NCBI RefSeq assembly: GCF_023159225.1
Contig: NW_025959298.1
Coordinates: forward strand, 1-64,000
Direction: 5' to 3'
Source of the DNA: Perognathus longimembris pacificus
Lineage: Eukaryota; Chordata; Mammalia; Rodentia; Heteromyidae
Length of the DNA stretch: 64,000 nt
Shown: in pieces, positions 60,801-64,000 of the stretch
How positions within the stretch are numbered: position 1 is the first letter of the stretch
Layout of the letters: each line of letters starts with the position of its first letter
Notes under the pieces: generated by a model
What the model was told of the DNA's origin: nothing
The model's database searches: none
What the model saw: the letters and a program-made list of their open reading frames with translations, nothing else
Position numbers and translations under genes: made by a program

Positions 60801-62114
60801 ACCCTTCAACCCCAAAACCCCTGACCCTTCAACCCCATGTCCCCTGACCCGTCAACCCATGACCCCTGACCAGTTCAACCCCATGATTCCTGAACTTTCA
60901 ACCCAATGACCCCTGAACCTTCAACATATGACCTGTGACCCCTGACCCTCGATCCCCCGCCCCCTACCCGGAACCTCAGGACCTCACCCGGGTTTGTGAA
61001 CCCCAGGCCTTTGGTCAGGGGCCTCCTGGCCACAGTGAGTGTAACCTCGAACTCGACTCCCTGGTACCACAGGAGATCCCAGAATTCGCAGCTACATTGT
61101 CCGACGGGGACCTTGGAGAGCGGGGGGGTCGGTGCCTTGACATAAACCGGAACACCTGGGAGATCCATTCGTCCATCCATGCCTCAACTTAGCCCCCGGA
61201 ACACCAGGGAATGTGGGCCAGCCCACCCCTGCCTCAGTTTACCCCACCGCCCCCACCATTGGCCTCCCAGGGTGGGGGCCTGGTGTCTCCGTCGTGCCTC
61301 GATTGCCCCAACTGTCCAGCAGTGTGACCGACCCCTTGTTCGGGTTCACAACGATGCACCGGGCCTCTGTGGTGGTGGCCACACAGTGCAAGCTTAGCCT
61401 GTGGCTCCTGGAGTCGAAGGTCAGGCCCAGGTCAGGTACAGGGTCAGGGGTCGCAGGGCCCAAGGTTGGGGGGGTCTCAGGGGTCAGGAGGGCGCGGGGA
61501 AGCTTCCAGAAGATGGTGTGGGAGTCTCTGGTTGGGTTGGGGGGGTCACGAGGAACAAAGGTGAGAAGTCAGGATCATCCATACAAGGGTACTGTGTTCG
61601 AATCCTCCCTTGGGCTGATGGAGGAACCAGAAAGGAGGTGAGTTACCCGGATGAGCTTCAGCCATGAGGACGAGGAGGAGGAGGAGGAGGGGGAGGAAGA
61701 TGGAGGCTGCAGACCAGGGGAGGATCAGGGCAGGAGGCCTGGACCTGGAGAGCACTGTGGAGACAGCAATGGGGATGGGTGGGTGGGTGGGTGGGTGGAA
61801 GAGTGGGTGGATTGATCGGTGGGGGGGGTGGATGGGTGGGTGGATCTATGGGTGTGTGGATGGGTGGATGGGTGGGTGGATGAATGATGGGTGGGTGGAT
61901 GAATGATGGGTGGGTAGATGGGTGGGTGGATGGTTGGGTGGGTGGGTGGATGGATGGGTGGGTGGGTGGATGGGTGGGTGGATGGATGGGTGGGTGGGTG
62001 GATAATTGGGTGGGTGGGTGGGTGGGGGATGGGTGCTTGATCTCATCCCTCTCTCCTTCCCCCTCCCTCTCCTCCCTGGTGGCCCCTGGGGCTTTCACAC
62101 TCACTGCAGGCCAT
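57839..62114 (-). CDS. CSF2RA: CSF2RA, GM-CSF receptor alpha chain (multi-exon; possibly degenerate)
   Basis: CSF2RA is the ligand-specific chain of the GM-CSF receptor, a single-pass class I cytokine receptor that pairs with the common beta chain in the plasma membrane of myeloid cells. Exons in order on the minus strand: start (62105-62114), signal peptide (61647-61754), D1a (61333-61475), D1b (60988-61111), D2a (60611-60715), D2b (60238-60390), D3a (59615-59748), WSXWS-like (59193-59261), transmembrane-like (58002 to about 58060), box-1-like (57839-57882). D1 to D3a are collinear with mammalian CSF2RA and several junctions agree in phase. Odd: an in-frame TGA in D3a, a missing D3b part, an eroded WSXWS, phase conflicts at two junctions and no recognisable final cytoplasmic exon. 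Introns are very short and mostly minisatellite. Identity is secure; functionality is doubtful. Confidence 0.85.
58002..58060 (-). CDS. CSF2RA: CSF2RA transmembrane-like exon (weak)
   Basis: Before a good donor (CAGAG|GTGAGC at 58001) one frame reads [21 protein letters not shown]: an apolar, Ala/Gly/Leu-rich segment ending in C-x-R as in the receptor's membrane exit. Its phase (2) suits both the WSXWS-like exon and the following exon. The stalk is missing, the acceptor is poor and the segment contains a proline, so the call is tentative. Confidence 0.35.
58070..59000. repeat. Minisatellite, core GGGGACACTTGAAACCGCCC
   Basis: Degenerate units of about 40-60 bp carrying the core plus 'catccacccacaggcccaa'. 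Lies in the CSF2RA intron between the WSXWS-like and transmembrane-like exons. Confidence 0.92.
59193..59261 (-). CDS. CSF2RA: CSF2RA WSXWS-like exon
   Basis: Bounded by acceptor 'ctgccccgcag' and donor GTGAGTG. In one frame it reads [10 protein letters not shown], then VASWSPRTP, which aligns without gaps to the end of CSF2RA domain 3, with VASWS where WSXWS (or WGEWS) is expected. The first Trp is lost. The preceding half of D3b is not recognisable; minisatellite lies there. An alternative is a shorter 33-nt exon from a second acceptor ('gttcttttag'). Confidence 0.5.
59285..59614. repeat. Minisatellite, core GTGCTGGACTGAGTACTCCC
   Basis: Units of about 20-30 bp, some with longer inserts ('catcccacaccaatcc'). 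It runs into the D3a exon; the exon's apparent donor is inside the repeat motif. Confidence 0.92.
59615..59748 (-). CDS. CSF2RA: CSF2RA D3 exon a, with in-frame TGA
   Basis: Acceptor 'cagttttcag'; the phase fits the D2b donor. Encodes E-H-F-D-P-L, then TGA (59731-59729), then [29 protein letters not shown]. This aligns with the CSF2RA segment that starts domain 3, with the TGA where a small residue precedes the NVT/NVS sequon. The second Cys of the usual pair is replaced by Trp. No alternative acceptor downstream of the TGA keeps the frame. The exon lies between two different minisatellites and the donor (GTACTC) is part of one of them. Confidence 0.8.
59770..60235. repeat. Minisatellite, GACACTTGAAACCGCCCT family, second block
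   Basis: Same core as at 58070-59000, with units of about 40 bp ('ggtggtcttggggatacttgaaac'). Fills most of the intron between D2b and D3a. Confidence 0.92.
60238..60390 (-). CDS. CSF2RA: CSF2RA D2 exon b
   Basis: Encodes [28 protein letters not shown] and [15 protein letters not shown]; the GPV-FLD block is specific for CSF2RA. The donor GTGAGGG is at 60237-60231, phase 1. The stronger-looking acceptor ('ctccctag', exon from 60409) puts a frame conflict before the first Cys; using the internal AG at 60392-60391 keeps the frame but shortens the loop between the two Cys. A small indel in this exon is an alternative. Confidence 0.85.
60421..60600. repeat. Minisatellite, 'cattagaaactgacaatggc' units
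   Basis: Five or so units of about 35 bp in the intron between D2a and D2b. Confidence 0.85.
60611..60715 (-). CDS. CSF2RA: CSF2RA D2 exon a
   Basis: Acceptor 'tttccccag', donor GTGGGG, 105 nt. Encodes [19 protein letters not shown], then [13 protein letters not shown]. The C-x9-C-x-W cytokine-receptor signature, an N-glycosylation sequon (NCS) and 'GP-AP---QY' are the hallmarks of CSF2RA/IL3RA domain 2. The phase joins exactly with the D1b donor, giving a Gly across the junction. Confidence 0.9.
60765..60955. repeat. Minisatellite, 'cccctgacccttcaacccca' units
   Basis: Units of about 22-26 bp in the intron between D1b and D2a. Confidence 0.9.
60988..61111 (-). CDS. CSF2RA: CSF2RA D1 exon b
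   Basis: Encodes [19 protein letters not shown] and [14 protein letters not shown]. The C-x-C followed by a GV-FEV strand is the end of CSF2RA domain 1. The donor GTGAGGT lies at 60987-60981, phase 1. Two acceptors are possible: 'ctctccaag' (start 61111) or 'ctcccag' (start 61155). Confidence 0.85.
61333..61475 (-). CDS. CSF2RA: CSF2RA D1 exon a
   Basis: Encodes [25 protein letters not shown] and VVNPNKG. The order 'LT-FDSR-----L', a Cys pair about 10 residues apart and the basic NxNK stretch align with the start of CSF2RA domain 1. The acceptor is 'ctgag' at 61476. The end is ambiguous: GTCGGT after 61333 or GTCACA after 61329. The upstream exon ends in phase 1 but this acceptor is read in phase 0; an indel in the C7 run just inside the exon would explain the conflict. 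Confidence 0.75.
61647..61754 (-). CDS. CSF2RA: CSF2RA signal-peptide exon
   Basis: Acceptor 'tgtctccacag' and donor GTAACT bound a 108-nt exon encoding a hydrophobic leader with a run of leucines ([12 protein letters not shown]) followed by MAEAHPG, typical of a secretory signal with small residues before the cleavage site. The leucine run is encoded by a CTC/CCT microsatellite, so its length may vary between alleles. The exon ends in phase 1. Confidence 0.65.
61770..62036. repeat. GGGT/GGAT tetranucleotide tract
   Basis: About 260 bp of GGGT and GGAT units (gggtgggtggatgg) in the intron between the start-codon exon and the signal-peptide exon. Gives rise to the long His/Pro/Thr frame on the minus strand. 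Confidence 0.93.
62105..62114 (-). CDS. CSF2RA: CSF2RA start-codon exon end
   Basis: ATG at 62114-62112, then GCC TGC A, then a good donor (GTGAGT at 62104-62099). Spliced to the next exon it gives MACMLSRSR in one frame, and a second Met is created across the junction (A plus TG). The 5' end of this exon is not defined by sequence. Confidence 0.55.
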
Positions 62115-62400
62115 TGGCACGTCGGGTCCGGTGTGGGGAAGCCAGGGTGCCCGTCTTGGTTCCGGGGGTTTGGGCTGTCAGGTGTGGACCCCCGGGTGGG
62201 TGTCCTGGGGAGCTTGGGGCGGCTGGGCCCTGACGTTTCTGGGCTCCGGACGGGGAGTGGATGCCGCTTCCCCTTTCTCGCTTCTCCTGGGGGTTTCCTG
62301 GCTCCTGAGCATCTCATTCTCCTTTCTCGGGGATGGGGAAGCCAAGGCGGCACCCCGGTGAGGACAGGCCTTGGGGCCTCGGGGGTGCGGGTGCCATGCA
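62115..62400. other. GC-rich DNA upstream of CSF2RA start
   Basis: Non-repetitive GC-rich sequence. It would hold the 5' UTR or promoter side of the gene. I see no TATA box and cannot place a transcription start. Confidence 0.4.
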
Positions 62401-62855
62401 CAGACAGACGGACAGACAGACAGACCTGAGTCCTCCTTGGGTGGTGGTGCTGGGTGCTGAGTCCTCCTGGGTGGTGGTATTGTGTGCTGAGGCCTCCTGG
62501 GTGGTGGTATTGAGTGCTGAGTCCTCCTTGGGTGGTGGTGCTGGGTGCTGAATCCTCCTTGGGTGGAGCCGGGTGCGTCTCCCAGACAGAGAGACACAGT
62601 CCAGTCGGAGGAATGGAGGGGCGGACAGAGGGATGGACATGTGGATTGGGAGACGGAAAAGGAGGGACGGGCGGACACACAGACGGAGAGAGGCGCAGAC
62701 ACACAGACAGACGGACAGACAGGACAACATAGAGACAGACAGGGAGACAGACAGATGCACAAGAGATGGACAGACAGATGGACAGGGAGACAGACACATA
62801 GACAGACAGATGGATGGACAGATGCAGGGGGCCCTGCACCCCGGGCGCTCTCCTG
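62401..62855. repeat. CAGA tract enclosing a 'GGTGCTGGGTGCTGAG' minisatellite
   Basis: CAGACAGACGGA units (62401-62428), then about four units of roughly 31-35 bp with 'gtcctccttgggtggtggt' and GGTGCTGGGTGCTGAG (62430-62575), then purine-rich CAGA/GGACAGAC sequence to 62820. Both components are the reverse complement of the repeat types at 54.1-57.8 kb. Confidence 0.9.
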
Positions 62856-62898
62856 ACCAGCAGGAGAGGCAAGGAGGCGCGCCCCTCCCCGCCGAGGG

Positions 62899-63323
62899 TG
62901 AACCCAGAATAGGTAATAAGCAGCAAGTCGTCCGCACGCAGCCCAACCCAACCTTTATGCCACAGTTAGATGGTCAGTCGACTTGGGCAGAGTTCAAGAC
63001 CGCTCTCTGTTTATTGGCGCGAACCCCATCTTAAGTATGGGCAATGGCAGCAGGAAGAGGAGGGGTGTAACATACCTAGTCAGGGGCTACGATTGGCGGT
63101 CGGAGCTGTCCGTCAAGGGTGGAAGACCATGGGACCTCCCTAAGGGGCGGCCTGAGTCTATGTCACTACCAGCAGGACCACCCCAGGTTACTGCCTAGAG
63201 CTGCCTTCCAGTTCCAGACCCCGAAGGCAGGCGGGGTTAGCCAGGATCCCTCTCCCCGGAGGCGGTGCAACAGTCACACAACTCCAGGGCGTGCACAGTC
63301 GGGGCCAGGCGGTGCGCCCCACA
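62899..63323 (-). mobile_element. Retroviral LTR (ERV, possibly class II), 3' LTR
   Basis: On the minus strand a purine tract (AAAAGGAGGAGA) is followed by TGTGGGGCGC, the usual polypurine tract / LTR start. The element ends in ...GGGTTCA at 62899, giving TG...CA ends 425 bp apart. AATAAA is at 63015-63010 and a CCAAT-like box lies about 75 nt upstream of it. No primer-binding site follows the end, so this is a 3' LTR rather than a 5' one. The start and length recall IAP/ERVK-type elements, but class is a guess. Confidence 0.6.
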
Positions 63324-64000
63324 TCTCCTCCTTTTCTGTTTAATAAGCTGGTGGATGTCCTACTCGAGAAAGCGCCTGTCTTAGGTCGTCCCCCCCTGAA
63401 GGATCTTACCTGTCATTGGCTGGCCATCCTAGCTCGTCGGGCCACCCTGCCTATGAGGCTTGCCAGCCCCAGCAAAGGAACAAGGCGGGAGGAGAGGGGT
63501 CTGTGCTAAAGAGGAGGCCCTGCTATTTCTGCCTCACGCCTGTGCACTCTGGTAGGCTGCACATCCTGGAAGGGGCCATGACCAATTTCATAGGGTTCCC
63601 AAATGGCTAAAGGCAGCATAATGCTGCCAAACCACCGTTGACTGGACAGCTCTGGCTCATTGCTTAAGAACTAGGGGAAGCCTATTTGCCCTAGCATGGT
63701 CAGGTGTAAATACAGAGGCTATATAAGCACAGAGGCAAATGCAAACACAGGTCATGGGGGTCTCTCCACGAGGAGGAGAGGGTAGGGGAGCCACCAGCAT
63801 TCCTTCCAGAGGGACCAGCCAACACAGCAAGCCTGCAGCTCCCAATGAACAGTACCCACACCTTGCTCCCTGTTGATCTTGCTAGCACCTGGCACGGGAC
63901 GTACATGGGGGAATGGAGTGGATCGGGGTGAGAGAACAGAAACACTTATTTCCTTGAAGCTTAAGAACATAATGGGAGGGCTGAAAGTGAGGAAGTGGGT
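63324..64000 (-). mobile_element. Probable ERV interior, 3' part
   Basis: If the LTR is a 3' LTR, this stretch is the end of the retroviral interior, continuing past the window. Frames are short and I recognise no env or pol block, so it is decayed, non-coding or not retroviral. Confidence 0.3.

Noticed and set aside
54080..61610. tRNA B-box-like strings (for example 'ggattcgagcccc' at 54088, 'gttcgaatcc' near 61599)
   Set aside because: No A box, cloverleaf or SINE body accompanies them; probably chance in GC-rich DNA or remnants too short to assign.
61658..62926. 422-codon His/Pro/Thr-rich frame, minus strand
   Set aside because: Produced by the GGGT/GGAT and CAGA repeats; it covers the genuine signal-peptide exon in another frame.
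63657..63970. Overlapping minus-strand frames of 62-81 codons near the right end
   Set aside because: Could be retroviral interior, but no env or pol motif is readable, so no product is assigned.

Overview
The window reads as nuclear DNA of a rodent. It holds a decayed LINE-1, many rodent ID-type and Geo-like SINEs, endogenous retrovirus remnants and a mammalian cytokine-receptor gene with spliced exons; there is no prokaryotic gene organisation. The SINE combination (an ID-like tRNA-derived head plus a Geo-like body reading 'tgtggctca...ggttcaagcc') matches what I recall for Geomyoidea (pocket mice, kangaroo rats, pocket gophers). That placement is from memory and needs a RepeatMasker run.

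Layout. (1) 1-9.5 kb: AT-rich DNA without a recognisable gene, carrying scattered SINEs and a TCTA/TACC microsatellite. (2) 9.5-16.2 kb: LINE-1 sequence on the minus strand, namely a 3' UTR fragment with an inverted 5' piece, then a nearly complete but inactive L1 (ORF1, endonuclease, reverse transcriptase, C-terminal Cys region, 3' UTR) with a further L1 3' fragment nested in it. (3) 16.32-47.69 kb: thirteen head-to-tail copies of a 2.41-kb macrosatellite unit, followed by one diverged, truncated copy to about 48.62 kb. Copies 4-6 and 7-9 form a 7,242-bp three-unit block present twice with no difference that I can find over 7,223 bp. (4) 48.6-49.15 kb: a gammaretrovirus-like gag start with an in-frame upstream extension containing a hydrophobic segment, broken by a frameshift. 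(5) 49.15-52.5 kb: AT-rich DNA with SINEs and microsatellites. (6) 52.5-62.9 kb: an abrupt change to GC-rich, minisatellite-dense DNA.

Inside region 6 I recognise on the minus strand the exons of CSF2RA, the GM-CSF receptor alpha chain: start codon and signal peptide, D1 in two exons, D2 in two exons, the first half of D3, and weaker WSXWS-like, transmembrane and box-1-like exons. They lie within about 4.3 kb, and the introns are largely minisatellites. One D3 codon reads as an in-frame TGA and several class I receptor landmarks are eroded, so this copy may be a pseudogene or a degraded allele. CSF2RA lies in pseudoautosomal region 1 of humans. Extreme minisatellite density, compact introns and an adjacent macrosatellite make a pseudoautosomal or sex-chromosome position plausible here, but this is inference.

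(7) 62.9-64 kb: an LTR on the minus strand with a polypurine tract just upstream of it; its internal sequence would continue past the right end of the window.

Two rearrangements stand out: the exact doubling of a three-unit macrosatellite block, and an 0.8-kb copy of the 9.49-10.30 kb sequence placed 46 kb away between two near-identical copies of a minisatellite block (55.0-57.06 kb), with microhomology and a 17-bp templated repeat at one junction.
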